This document shows positions 21,992-30,832 of a stretch of 35,826 nt of DNA, one piece after another. The notes beneath the pieces were generated by a model. The model saw only the letters and a list, made by a program, of their open reading frames with translations, was not told the DNA's origin and searched no databases. The stretch spans positions 1-35,826 of the forward strand of contig JAJYBC010000004.1 in the NCBI GenBank assembly GCA_021779255.1. Direction: 5' to 3'. The stretch comes from a bacterium. GTDB lineage: Bacteria > Patescibacteriota > Minisyncoccia > CAIUEV01. Position 1 is the stretch's first letter, and every line of letters begins with the position of its first letter. Both the position numbers and the translations under genes were made by a program.

Positions 21992-22429
21992 ATGAGAACT
22001 GTGTTTTCGAAAGAGGATATTCTCCTATTGAGACAAAATCCCTGTGTCTTCAGTTGCACTGAAAATTCAGTGAACTACACTTACGAATTCAAAAAACGGG
22101 CTTTAAAGTTGCACAAAGAAGGGGTGACAGCCAGAGAAATCTGGAAACGATCGGGTTTTGAAGTGGACAAATGGAAGCCATCTTACTTTCGTTATGTTTT
22201 AAGAGACTGGAAAAAAATTGTAAAGAAGCGTGGAACAGAAGGACTCTTAAAGCTTGGTGGTGTACAATACGACAGAGGGCCCAACAATACACCAAAAGAC
22301 AAAATCAAGCGATTAAAGCTCCAAGTTAAATACCTTAAAGCTGAAAACGATTTTTTAGCCAAACTCCGGGCCAAAAGAGCGGAGTCAAACTCAGGCCTTG
22401 CGAAAAATACAGAATCTTTAAAGAATTGA
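21992..22429 (+). CDS. IS3-family transposase OrfA
   Basis: A 145-residue DNA-binding subunit with helix-turn-helix (YEFKKRALKLHKEGVTAREI) and a leucine-zipper-like C terminus (KIKRLKLQVKYLKAENDFLA), as usual for IS3 OrfA. Its stop overlaps the start of OrfB (TTGA), so the second frame is reached by reinitiation or by a frameshift; no obvious A-rich slippery site is seen right at the junction. Confidence 0.88.
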   Translation: MRTVFSKEDILLLRQNPCVFSCTENSVNYTYEFKKRALKLHKEGVTAREIWKRSGFEVDKWKPSYFRYVLRDWKKIVKKRGTEGLLKLGGVQYDRGPNNTPKDKIKRLKLQVKYLKAENDFLAKLRAKRAESNSGLAKNTESLKN

Positions 22430-23259
22430 AAATCGATGTAGCTGTTCTTTGTGAACTGACAAATGTTTCCAGGAGCGGATACTACAAGTGGTTAAAGACA
22501 GCCGACCAGAGAGATAAAGATCATGAGGATTACTTGAAAATTAAAGAAGTCTTCAACAACGGCAGAGGCAAATGGGGCTGGAGAAGCATCAAAATGAGGC
22601 TTCCCAAGATGAACCACAAGAAAATACAGCGAATTATGAGGAAATACGGGTTACTAACTAAAGTCAGAAGAAGAAATCCGTACAAAGCAATTATGAAGAA
22701 AAGGTTGGAACACAGAGTATTCTCAAACAAATTAGAAAGACAATTCCGCCAGATCGTTCCTTTTAAGGCTTTCTGTACCGACATTACTTATCTGCCATTC
22801 TTGCAAAGATTTGTTTACTTAGCGGTAGTGAAAGATATTGCCAGTGGTGAGGTAGTAGCCTGGAATGCCTCGCTTTACCTTGACATTTCCTTGGTTGTGC
22901 AAACGGTAAGGGATATGCCACAAAATCTTTCTCAGAATGCTATGATCCATTCCGATCAAGGTTTTCACTACACTAATCCATCATATATTAAAATTGTGAG
23001 AGAGACTGGAATGATTCAGTCCATGTCCGGCAAGGGAAACTGCATAGACAACGCGCCCATAGAGTCCTTTTTCGGTCATATGAAGGATGAACTGGAATAC
23101 CAATCATGTAGATCCTTTCAAGAACTTCACTTGAAAATTCTAAAATATATGAGATACTACAATTGCGAAAGAAAACAATGGACAAGAGAAAAGATGGCCC
23201 CAGTTGAATACAGGAAACATCTTCTGACTCGATTAGAAGGGAGTGGGAAGGGGGTTTAA
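22426..23259 (+). CDS. IS3-family transposase OrfB (DDE integrase)
   Basis: A 277-residue DDE transposase: first Asp in FCTDITYLPF, second in IHSDQGFHYTN, Glu in IESFFGHMKDE, with an N-terminal HTH-like region (SRSGYYKWLK). Length and motifs fit IS3-family OrfB. It starts with TTG overlapping the OrfA stop. Complete, with no visible frameshift. Confidence 0.93.
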   Translation: MKIDVAVLCELTNVSRSGYYKWLKTADQRDKDHEDYLKIKEVFNNGRGKWGWRSIKMRLPKMNHKKIQRIMRKYGLLTKVRRRNPYKAIMKKRLEHRVFSNKLERQFRQIVPFKAFCTDITYLPFLQRFVYLAVVKDIASGEVVAWNASLYLDISLVVQTVRDMPQNLSQNAMIHSDQGFHYTNPSYIKIVRETGMIQSMSGKGNCIDNAPIESFFGHMKDELEYQSCRSFQELHLKILKYMRYYNCERKQWTREKMAPVEYRKHLLTRLEGSGKGV

Positions 23260-23328
23260 AAAGTGTCCACTAAATGGGGTACACATCATAATAAAACGAC
23301 TTTTTTACACATAACATTTTTAAAATTT

Positions 23329-23568
23329 ATGTATTATGTTTACATATTAAAAACAGCTGATAAGAGATATGTGGGATATTCAAGCAATCTAAAAAGGCGT
23401 ATAGATGAGCATTCTAAAGGCAAAGTATCTTCTACAAAACATAAAAAACCTATTGAATTAATTTACTATGAAGCTTACCTAAAAAAAGAATCAGCTCAAA
23501 AACGTGAAAGAAATTTAAAAAAGTTTGGATCAGCTTATAGTTCCCTGACAAAGCGTATAGATAAATAA
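23329..23568 (+). CDS. Small GIY-YIG endonuclease-domain protein
   Basis: A 79-residue protein wholly made of a GIY-YIG domain: MYYVYILKTADKRYVGYS (Y-V-Y ... Y-V-G), Arg in NLKRRIDEH, and the Glu region ELIYYEAY with the following KRERNLKKFG. It is like the YhbQ-type stand-alone proteins, which may act on DNA or RNA. The start is ATG 23329; earlier starts fall inside the IS end. The gene ends 2 bp before the interrupted tRNA-Trp. Confidence 0.88.
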   Translation: MYYVYILKTADKRYVGYSSNLKRRIDEHSKGKVSSTKHKKPIELIYYEAYLKKESAQKRERNLKKFGSAYSSLTKRIDK

Positions 23569-23570
23569 AT

Positions 23571-23668
23571 GCGGGTGTAGTTAAGTGGTACCTGCCTGCC
23601 GGTAGGCAGGTAACGGCGGTCTCCAACCCCGCCCTTCGTGAAGGGCGGGGCGATTCCCTCCACCCGCG
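23571..23668 (+). tRNA. tRNA-Trp (CCA) carrying two palindromic inserts
   Basis: Acceptor GCGGGTG / CACCCGC, D-stem GTTA / TAAC, anticodon arm with loop CTCCAAC (anticodon CCA, U33 present). A 20-nt palindrome (CCTGCCT...AGGCAGG, 23591-23610) lies inside the D-loop after GGTA. A second palindrome (11-bp arms, 23627-23650, CCCCGCCCTTC) begins in the anticodon loop and covers the 3' anticodon strand, variable region and the 5' T-stem, leaving CGATTCCCTC of the T-arm. The anticodon stem is mostly kept (GCGG/CCGC). No CCA is encoded. Function is uncertain: a processed or tolerant tRNA, or an inactivated gene. Confidence 0.7.
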
Positions 23669-23780
23669 CTTGTTAAATATTATATATTGATCAAATTAAA
23701 CAGATAAAAAGTTTTCCCTAATTTCGTCAAAATTGGCAAAAGTATTTTTTTAATATATTATTTTTTTAAAGATTCCCCAT

Positions 23781-23861
23781 TTTTTTGATTTATTTTAATT
23801 TTTAGTAGTAGAGAAGTTTCCCTGCCGAGGGCACACTAACGATTCAAAATAAATCAAAAAA
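23781..23861. repeat. Repeat E copy 2: long hairpin with the same loop as copy 1
   Basis: Arms 23781-23796 and 23846-23861 pair perfectly (16 bp, TTTTTTGATTTATTTT), with weaker pairing further in. The loop region 23813-23838 has AGAAGT, CCCTGC and GGGCACACT exactly as copy 1. It lies between the tRNA-Trp and the next gene and could act as a terminator. Confidence 0.8.
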
Positions 23862-23904
23862 TACTATAAAAAATTTAATAAAAATAATAAATAAACAAAA
23901 CAAA

Positions 23905-24273
23905 ATGAAAAAAACAGTTCCCAAAGAAGTTCCTAAAGAGAAGAAAGATTCTCTCAATATGGTTGTGCTAGTATGGCTTTTAACTTTTCTCAGCGCTCCA
24001 ACCATTAACACTTTAGTACCGGCCTTTTTTACCCCTGGAGAGAAAACAGTTGATTGGGCAAATGTTTTGCAAGAAATGACCCTGTCTTTTTTTGAGTTAG
24101 CCTTTATAACTCTTTCAATCTCTTTTATTATCAGTCTCTTCGGCAAAAAAGAGTTTCCCAGCCTTTTCAAGGATAGTTTATTGCGTTACACTTTTGTTAT
24201 CGCCAGTTTAATTAACGTGGTTTCAATTATTATGACTCTTTTTTGGTTTTTTGAATCAGAAATAATCAGTTAA
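23905..24273 (+). CDS. Small membrane protein, unknown function
   Basis: A 122-residue protein: a Lys/Glu-rich N terminus, then about three membrane helices (MVVLVWLLTFLSAPTI, LAFITLSISFIISLF, YTFVIASLINVVSIIMTLFW). No family recognised. It is the first gene of the right flank. It converges on the secreted-protein gene next to it with a 14-bp gap. Confidence 0.65.
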   Translation: MKKTVPKEVPKEKKDSLNMVVLVWLLTFLSAPTINTLVPAFFTPGEKTVDWANVLQEMTLSFFELAFITLSISFIISLFGKKEFPSLFKDSLLRYTFVIASLINVVSIIMTLFWFFESEIIS

Positions 24274-24287
24274 AATAATTTTCTGAT

Positions 24288-24701
24288 TTATTCTGTCCAA
24301 CGGTTACAAACCTCTGAAGAAGAGACGCATTTGCCGTTGATATTAAGAACTAACCAGTTAGAAAGATCCGAGCTTTTAAATCCCGGCAATTGACCTGTTT
24401 CTTTGTAAACAGACAGAATCCAATTACCGATAATTTTTCCTAATTCATCAAGGCTTAGATCTTTACCGTAAGATCCTTTATAAAAATTCTTTGGCACACC
24501 CATTGAATCCAATTTTTTAATTCTTTCAGCTGTATTATTGCCTTTTTCCGATTGCTTCTTGTTCTTCTTTTTTTTACTTTTCAATTTAGCTTCGGCTTTC
24601 ATAATACTAAGACCAATCTGTTCATTAGAAAAAGACAAAGATAAAGGCGTCAAAAAGCTGAGAGATAAAATTATTGCGCTAAAAATCAAAAATTTCTTCA
24701 T
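24288..24701 (-). CDS. Secreted protein, unknown function
   Basis: A 137-residue protein with a signal peptide (KKFLIFSAIILSLSFLTPLSL) and then a lysine-rich linker (KLKSKKKKNKK). The C-terminal ~80 residues form a small domain with GKIIGNWILSVYKETGQLP and two Cys near the end (KCVSSSEVC), probably a disulfide. No enzyme motif. Extracytoplasmic location is likely, function unknown. Confidence 0.62.
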   Translation of the reverse strand: MKKFLIFSAIILSLSFLTPLSLSFSNEQIGLSIMKAEAKLKSKKKKNKKQSEKGNNTAERIKKLDSMGVPKNFYKGSYGKDLSLDELGKIIGNWILSVYKETGQLPGFKSSDLSNWLVLNINGKCVSSSEVCNRWTE

Positions 24702-24812
24702 AAAATATACTGAAAAATCACTTCAAACTTAACCCGCTATTTTATCTCTTTATTTGATCTTGTCAATAGTTGTGCTATGATTATTGTAGTTTTAACTCTC
24801 TAAAAATTATTC

Positions 24813-26681
24813 ATGCTTAAAAATCTTATTCGACGAGAACTGCGAAGAATTATTGAGGAAAACGAAATCGTTCGTGATTTTTCGGTTGATTTTACAGTGG
24901 AAAGACCGGCTGATGAGCAATTTGGTGATTATTCCAGCAATCTAGCTATGCTTTTAGCCAAGATTTTAAAAAAAAGACCGATGGAAATCGCCAAAGAGAT
25001 TTCAGTTGAACTCCACCAAAAATTAAATTTTGTCGAAAAAATTCAAATTGAAGCTCCCGGTTTTATTAATTTTTATCTCAAAAAAAAAGTTTTTTTTGAA
25101 GAACTAAAAAAAATTAAAACCGAGGGAGAAAAATACGGTTCTGTCTTAAAGCAGAAAAATTGTAAAATTCTTTTGGAACATACCAACGTCAATCCCAACA
25201 AAGCTCTGCACGTTGGTCATTTACGTAGTGCTTGTCTGGGCAATTCGTGCGAAAAAATTCTGCGTTTTTTAGGTTACCCGGTAGAGACAGAATATTATGT
25301 TGACGATACCGGCGTCCAAGTGGCCATCTCCGCTCTCGGGATAAAACAGCTTTCTCTAGAACCTTTGCCTGAAGAGAAATACGATCATTACGCTGGTCGA
25401 GCTTATGTTGAAGCTATGCAGACTTTAGAGGAAAAACCCCTGATGGAAAACGAAAAAAATAAACTTTTAGAAACTTTGGATAAACAAACAGGAAAAAATT
25501 TAGATTTTCTCAAAGATTTTGTTCAAAAAGTACTTCAAGCTAATCTTTGGACGGTAGAACAATTTGCTATCGATTATGATCTTTTGGTTTGGGAAAGCGA
25601 TATTTTACAAAATCATTTTTGGCAAGAAACCTTTGAAATTTTGAAAAATAATCCCCAATTTCAACTAATAAAATCTGGCAAAAATAAAGGTTGCTGGGTA
25701 CTTAAAAATCAAGAGAATCAGGAAAAAGTTATTGTTAAATCTAACGGTAATTTAACTTATACGGCTAAAGATTTGGCTTATCATTTTTGGAAATTTTCTC
25801 TTTTGAAAGCCGACTTTAAATATGCTAAATGGACAAAAAATAGTCAAAAAAAATCGCTTTGGACAACCTCCCAAGAAGGAAAAAGTTATTCTGAATTTGG
25901 CAAAGCCGATCGAGTGATTAACTTTATCGACGGTCGACAAAGTTTCCCTCAAGAAATTATTCGCAATTGTCTCCAAGAGATTGGCCAAGAAAAAAAAGCG
26001 GAAAATTTCTTTCACATTGGCTATGGTGTCGTTTCTTTAGCCCCCAGAACTGCTCGAGAAATAGGACTCGAACTCTCAAATAGCAAAAAACAGTATGCTA
26101 TGTCCGGCCGAAAAGGATTTGTCTTTTTAGCCGATGATTTACTGGAACTATTGGATAAGAAAATCAAACAAAAATATCCTGAAGGAGAAAATTCCAGAGA
26201 AATAGCTGTTTCCGCTATTAAATATTTTATGTTAAAACATAATACTTTTAGCGATATTGTTTTTGACCATAATCAAGTCTTAGATCTTTACGGCAATACT
26301 GGACCTTATTTACAATACGCCTTTGCCCGCTCCAACAAAGTTGTCAATAAATCTTTAAATCAAAAAAAATTGAGTGAATTATCTTTTAATAATTTTAAAC
26401 ACATTGAACTCAGCTCGGAAGAAACTAAGCTTCTTCGTTGGATTATTCATTTTCCTGAAATTGTTGCTGAAGCCGGAAAACAATACGCACCCAATTTAAT
26501 TTGTGCCTTTTTATTTGAACTGGCCAGCCGTTTTAATACTTTCTATAACAAAAAGCCTATCCTCAAAAACAAAGAAGGGGAGGAGGTCACCAGTTTTCGT
26601 ATACTGATAACCATCGCGACTGCTCAAATTTTAAAAAATGGCTTAGCTCTTTTGGGTATTAAAACTTTGGAGAAGATGTAA
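24813..26681 (+). CDS. argS: Arginyl-tRNA synthetase
   Basis: A 622-residue class I synthetase. The N-terminal Add-1 domain is followed by the HIGH motif in NPNKALHVGHLRSACLGN, and AMSGRKGFVF is the KMSKS-type loop as found in many ArgRS. The C-terminal DALR anticodon-binding domain includes LQYAFARSNKVV and ASRFNTFYNKKPI. It is somewhat longer than average. The gene stands alone and converges on recA. Confidence 0.96.
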   Translation: MLKNLIRRELRRIIEENEIVRDFSVDFTVERPADEQFGDYSSNLAMLLAKILKKRPMEIAKEISVELHQKLNFVEKIQIEAPGFINFYLKKKVFFEELKKIKTEGEKYGSVLKQKNCKILLEHTNVNPNKALHVGHLRSACLGNSCEKILRFLGYPVETEYYVDDTGVQVAISALGIKQLSLEPLPEEKYDHYAGRAYVEAMQTLEEKPLMENEKNKLLETLDKQTGKNLDFLKDFVQKVLQANLWTVEQFAIDYDLLVWESDILQNHFWQETFEILKNNPQFQLIKSGKNKGCWVLKNQENQEKVIVKSNGNLTYTAKDLAYHFWKFSLLKADFKYAKWTKNSQKKSLWTTSQEGKSYSEFGKADRVINFIDGRQSFPQEIIRNCLQEIGQEKKAENFFHIGYGVVSLAPRTAREIGLELSNSKKQYAMSGRKGFVFLADDLLELLDKKIKQKYPEGENSREIAVSAIKYFMLKHNTFSDIVFDHNQVLDLYGNTGPYLQYAFARSNKVVNKSLNQKKLSELSFNNFKHIELSSEETKLLRWIIHFPEIVAEAGKQYAPNLICAFLFELASRFNTFYNKKPILKNKEGEEVTSFRILITIATAQILKNGLALLGIKTLEKM

Positions 26682-26712
26682 TGGATTATTTAAATTAAAC
26701 TAAATATGTTAT

Positions 26713-27762
26713 TTAAGCTTCCCGATCTTCTTCTTCTTTAGTCTGAATAGCTGTGTAGATTTTTTCAACGATTTCTTTTTCTATTTCAGGATGATCTTTA
26801 AGAAACTTTTTGCTAGCTTCTCCTCCTTGACCAAGTTTTTGCTCTTTAAAGGAATACCAAGAACCTTGCAAATTGATAATGTCCATTTTAGCAGCTGTAC
26901 TAAGAACATCTCCCAAACGAGAAATTCCTTCATTGTACATTATATCAAATTCGGCTGTCCTAAAAGGAGCTGCGACCTTATTTTTAACAATTTTCGCCTT
27001 AACTCGATTACCAATTACTTCTTCACCTTTTTTAATTTGAGCCGCTCGACGAACTTCTATTCTCACTGAGGAATAGAATTTCAAAGCTTTGCCTCCGGGA
27101 GTAGTTTCCGGATTACCCATATAAACCCCAATTTTCATCCTAATCTGATTAATAAAAATCAAAGTAGTATTGTATTTAGAGGTTATAGAAGTTAATTTTC
27201 GAAGAGCTTGCGACATTAAACGAGCTTGCAGACCGATTTGAAAATCTCCAATATTACCGTCTATTTCAGCTTGAGGGGTGAGAGCTGCCACGGAATCGAC
27301 GACGATTAAATCTACACCTCCTGAAACTGCCAAGGCTTCGACAATTGCTAAAGCTTGTTCTCCCGCGTCAGGTTGAGAGATAAGAAGATTGTCAATGTCA
27401 ACCCCAATTCTTTTAGCATATTCTGGATCGAGAGCATGCTCAGCATCGATAAAAGCGGCTACGCCACCTCTTTTTTGGACATTAGCCACAACGTGCAAAG
27501 CTAAAGTCGTTTTTCCGCTAGATTCGGGGCCATAAAGTTCCACGATTCTTCCTTGGGGCACCCCGCCCACTCCTAAAGCGATATTCAGAGAAATAGACCC
27601 TGTCGGTATGGAGTCGATATTGACTCGACGCGCCTCGCCTAATCTCATAATAGAACCGTCTCCGAATTGTTTTTTTATTTCTTTAATTGTTCGATCGAGT
27701 TGTTGCTCCACTGAACTGGATCTTTCTCCTTCCGGAATAACTTTTTTAGAGTTTTTAGCCAT
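26713..27762 (-). CDS. recA: Recombinase RecA
   Basis: A 349-residue strand-exchange ATPase. Walker A is GPESSGKT, Walker B region [12 protein letters not shown], and [19 protein letters not shown] is the RecA signature; [12 protein letters not shown] is loop-adjacent. The C terminus is acidic. A promoter TTGATA, 16-nt spacer, TATTAA lies upstream on the minus strand. I see no clear LexA box. It could support homologous recombination between the island's direct repeats. Confidence 0.97.
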   Translation of the reverse strand: MAKNSKKVIPEGERSSSVEQQLDRTIKEIKKQFGDGSIMRLGEARRVNIDSIPTGSISLNIALGVGGVPQGRIVELYGPESSGKTTLALHVVANVQKRGGVAAFIDAEHALDPEYAKRIGVDIDNLLISQPDAGEQALAIVEALAVSGGVDLIVVDSVAALTPQAEIDGNIGDFQIGLQARLMSQALRKLTSITSKYNTTLIFINQIRMKIGVYMGNPETTPGGKALKFYSSVRIEVRRAAQIKKGEEVIGNRVKAKIVKNKVAAPFRTAEFDIMYNEGISRLGDVLSTAAKMDIINLQGSWYSFKEQKLGQGGEASKKFLKDHPEIEKEIVEKIYTAIQTKEEEDREA

Positions 27763-27840
27763 AATCTTAGATTAAGAATAATTAGAAAAAACAGTTTTTT
27801 AGTATTTTAATATAAGTCGTAAACTTCTTATCAAACTAAC

Positions 27841-28095
27841 ATGAAAAAAAAGAAAAGAGTATTTATTTGGCCATTAGTGTTTTTAATTAAAATTTATCAA
27901 AAATTGTTTTCACCGGATAACAGTTTTTGGGGTAGAAGCTTAGGTTTAAAAGTCTGCCGTTTCAGACCAACTTGTTCTAACTATGCTCTTCAAGCGTTGG
28001 AAAAATACGGTTTTTTTAAGGGAATTTGGTTATCAATTAAGCGTTTTCTTCGCTGTCATCCTTGGAATGCTGGTGGAGATGATCCGGTAAAATAA
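27841..28095 (+). CDS. yidD: Membrane protein insertion efficiency factor YidD
   Basis: An 84-residue protein with the family hallmarks: IKIYQKLFSP, CRFRPTCSNYALQALEKYG, RFLRCHPWNAGGDDPV. YidD assists YidC-dependent membrane insertion at the inner face of the membrane. No clear ribosome-binding site; its promoter region is shared with the divergent recA. Confidence 0.93.
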   Translation: MKKKKRVFIWPLVFLIKIYQKLFSPDNSFWGRSLGLKVCRFRPTCSNYALQALEKYGFFKGIWLSIKRFLRCHPWNAGGDDPVK

Positions 28096-28176
28096 TATTC
28101 TTTTTAGGGGTTATTGTGCTTTGCCGAGACCTTCTCTACGAATATCTTTACGGTTTGTCCGCGCTGTTTATATGTT

Positions 28177-30714
28177 TTAAGCAGGGTCATCTTCTAAATA
28201 ATTCAGACTCTTTATTATTTTATTTTTAACCTGTTCATCCGGAATAATTTTTCCTTCCAAATTTAGTAAAATATTTTTAGCTTGAGCAATTTTTTCTTTT
28301 GCTAAAATAATTTCGCCGTTAGATAAATTTTGGTAACTTTGAGTTAATAAATTAATTATTTCACTTCTTCTTTCCCAAGAAAGGATTTTTTCTTCTTGAA
28401 ATAATCGATTACTCAAAGTGATTAAGCTTTTACAAGAAGTTTTAATAGCGAAAGAAATTTCTTTCGTCTCCGATTCGTCTAAATTTTGCTGTTGCCAATG
28501 ACCGTCAGCCGATAAAAAATGATTGCCCAAATCCAAATTAGCTAAATCAATGGAACTGTTAATCGTCTCACCGTCCAACTTATATTCGATCTCTCCTTCT
28601 TTCAAATCGGATGATTCCTGCCAAATATCAGCTTGAGGGGTAATAATCTGCCAATCCAGATATTCTTTTTGATCAATAGGAGAAGTCACTTTCAGTAAAT
28701 TAGAATAGTGTTTATTGGTAATTTGAACTTCCGGCAAATAATCAGAGTTTTGGTTTAAAGCTATTTCGTAAGTTAAACTAACTCCTTCATCGAGATTGTC
28801 TTTTGTTTCGACGGAGGCATAATCATCTTCTTCATTGGAATGCCAAAAAGCTGTTTTGACTTCTCCTTTTTGCTCTCCCAAAATATTAATTAAAAATTTT
28901 TTAGCTGTTTCTTCAATAGCAAAAGGAAAATCAGCTAGCAAAAATTTTTGTTCTTTATTCTCATCCACCAAGTATTGACTATCTGGAATAGTTTGGTTAT
29001 TTTCACTCAAAATTTTCCCCTTTTCGTCTGTAATTTCCCATTTAGCTTTTCCTTGGGTACTGATAATCAAATGTCGAAAAAGTTGAATGGCCATCGATGG
29101 TTTATAAGCAATCCCCAATTGATCAAAAATTTTTTTTTGACCTAATTTAAACAAATTGCCATGATTGCTTTTTAAAAAAAGATTTTCTTTAGTAATTTTA
29201 TTGTTAGCAATGGCACTTTGAGTAGGAACTGTGCCGTCTCCCGCTTGACTATCTGGAATAGGCACTCGAGGATTGGGAATGCCATCTTCCCATCCCTCTC
29301 CCAAGGAAAAACTTTGAACTTTAATAGTTTCTAAGGTTTTTTGATCATTACCGGCTAAAAAGCTGTTTTTGGTTCTTCTCTGAATAAGCGCTAACTGGCT
29401 GTCTAATTTTTCTAAAAAAGGATTTTTAATTTTTTGATTTGTATAAGCAATTTTTTGATTATCTTCAGCTTGAATTAAATAATCGTAAATGGGCATCATT
29501 TCGCCAATTGAAGGGAAATTTTGACGAATATAACTCAAACGATTCCAGTTTTCTTCTTGATTCTTCAAATACCAAAGATAAAGATTTATTGGCCATTTTT
29601 TTCCTAAAAAATCCCCTCCTTCCCAGATAGAATATACTTCACTTGAACCCAGATGAGGTGTGCCGGCCGTAATCAACTGATCGACATCATCTTGATATTC
29701 ATCGCCTTGAATATAAGCTCGTGCCACTAAACCACCCATGCTGTGAGCCACTAAATTAACTTGTAAATGACCGCTTTCTTTTTTGGCCCTTTCGATTTCT
29801 GTTTTTAAATATTTCTGGGCAATTTCTTCGCAGGGAAGACGCCAATCGTAGAAACTCCAAAACAAGTTTTGACCCGCGCTATAACCTGCTAGTTTAAAGG
29901 CTTCGGTAATATACCGGTAAGAAGTCGTCCCGACTGGAGTAGGTAACCAAATATCACTGGCTTGATTGTTTAGCAAACGGAAACTGAAGCTGCCACCAAT
30001 GCCCGGTAAAAGAATAACCGGAATAGGCCCTTTATTTTGCCAAGGATCATAATCAAAGTTACCCGAAATCCAATTGCCTTGGCCGGTGGAAGTTTTTGGT
30101 TTTTCCTCCGATCCCCACCAGTTATTTTCCGCTAAAATTTGTCCTGTTGATTTATTTTCCAAAGAGATACTTTCATTTTGATAAATTTCACAATCTTGAA
30201 CTGTCACCGAGCTGGTCCAGATTCTAACGGCGCTAACCCTGTTTCGACGAATAACACCTTTGGCTAAACTGCCTTTCCCTTTAATCGTTAACGCTGGAAC
30301 CATCGCAATATCTTGATTGCCTCCGCCATTTTCTAAAATAAAATTTTCCATAGTTATCTCACTGGTAGCTGTAGAATTAAGAGAATAACTCAGAGAAAAT
30401 TTTGCCTCCGAATTATTTTCGGCCGTGAAACGAATTTTTTTATCTTGTTCTCCTATAGCTTTCAACTTTCCTATCACAAAAATCATTCCGCCATTTTTTC
30501 CGGCAATCGTTGTCCCCGGTTTAATAGTAAGTGTAGCGTTTTGTTCAATATTAACTCGGACTCCGTCTAAAATAACTGTCCCTTCCCAAGCCGTATCCTG
30601 ACTAATAGTCAATATACCACCATTAATAACTCTTTCTTCCTCGGCTTTGCTCACAAACGGAAAGAAAGAACAGACCATCAATAATGCTAAAATAATTTTT
30701 TGATTAAGAAACAT
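28177..30714 (-). CDS. Secreted beta-helix / alpha-beta-hydrolase (lipase-like) fusion
   Basis: An 845-residue exported protein. Signal peptide residues 1-24; residues ~30-225 are a right-handed parallel beta-helix-like region (repeated NATLTIKPGTTI type strands, ending with AENNWWGS). From ~230 an alpha/beta-hydrolase begins with IPVILLPGIGGSFSFR, the nucleophile Ser325 in LVAHSMGGLVAR (G/A-H-S-x-G), as in LCAT/PGAP1-type lipases. About 300 further residues after the hydrolase are beta-rich with a final helical region (NLSNGEIILAKEKIAQAK), perhaps for surface attachment. Substrate unknown; lipid or ester hydrolysis outside the cell is likely. Confidence 0.82.
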   Translation of the reverse strand: MFLNQKIILALLMVCSFFPFVSKAEEERVINGGILTISQDTAWEGTVILDGVRVNIEQNATLTIKPGTTIAGKNGGMIFVIGKLKAIGEQDKKIRFTAENNSEAKFSLSYSLNSTATSEITMENFILENGGGNQDIAMVPALTIKGKGSLAKGVIRRNRVSAVRIWTSSVTVQDCEIYQNESISLENKSTGQILAENNWWGSEEKPKTSTGQGNWISGNFDYDPWQNKGPIPVILLPGIGGSFSFRLLNNQASDIWLPTPVGTTSYRYITEAFKLAGYSAGQNLFWSFYDWRLPCEEIAQKYLKTEIERAKKESGHLQVNLVAHSMGGLVARAYIQGDEYQDDVDQLITAGTPHLGSSEVYSIWEGGDFLGKKWPINLYLWYLKNQEENWNRLSYIRQNFPSIGEMMPIYDYLIQAEDNQKIAYTNQKIKNPFLEKLDSQLALIQRRTKNSFLAGNDQKTLETIKVQSFSLGEGWEDGIPNPRVPIPDSQAGDGTVPTQSAIANNKITKENLFLKSNHGNLFKLGQKKIFDQLGIAYKPSMAIQLFRHLIISTQGKAKWEITDEKGKILSENNQTIPDSQYLVDENKEQKFLLADFPFAIEETAKKFLINILGEQKGEVKTAFWHSNEEDDYASVETKDNLDEGVSLTYEIALNQNSDYLPEVQITNKHYSNLLKVTSPIDQKEYLDWQIITPQADIWQESSDLKEGEIEYKLDGETINSSIDLANLDLGNHFLSADGHWQQQNLDESETKEISFAIKTSCKSLITLSNRLFQEEKILSWERRSEIINLLTQSYQNLSNGEIILAKEKIAQAKNILLNLEGKIIPDEQVKNKIIKSLNYLEDDPA

Positions 30715-30832
30715 AACGATAAAATTAGATTAATTATTCATCTTTGAGCTCTTTTCAATTTCTTTGCCCTATTTAAATTAAAATTATTAATGGTAGTAAG
30801 AGAAAGAACCATACTACGCCTCCGCCTCAAAA

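Larger units (their letters stand above)
21913..23288 (+). mobile_element. IS3-family insertion sequence
   Basis: Imperfect terminal inverted repeats TGATCTGTACCCCAT (left) and, reverse-complemented, TGATGTGTACCCCAT (right), continuing to GACAC on both sides. It is about 1376 bp with two overlapping transposase genes. No clear target-site duplication is visible with these ends. It sits directly behind the tRNA-like gene. The ORFs are intact, so it may be active. Confidence 0.88.

Noticed and set aside
22400-22450. Programmed -1 frameshift joining IS OrfA and OrfB
   Set aside because: No convincing A-rich slippery heptamer with a following stem is visible at the overlap; the TTGA overlap allows reinitiation, so I leave the two frames separate.
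21909-23292. Target-site duplication of the IS
   Set aside because: With either plausible end (TGAT or TGTACC) the flanking 3-4 bases do not match.
2750-23861. Integron attC sites for repeats E or A
   Set aside because: No RYYYAAC/GTTRRRY core pair with bulged bases, and no integron integrase in the window; in attC the loop is variable and the ends conserved, the reverse of repeat E.
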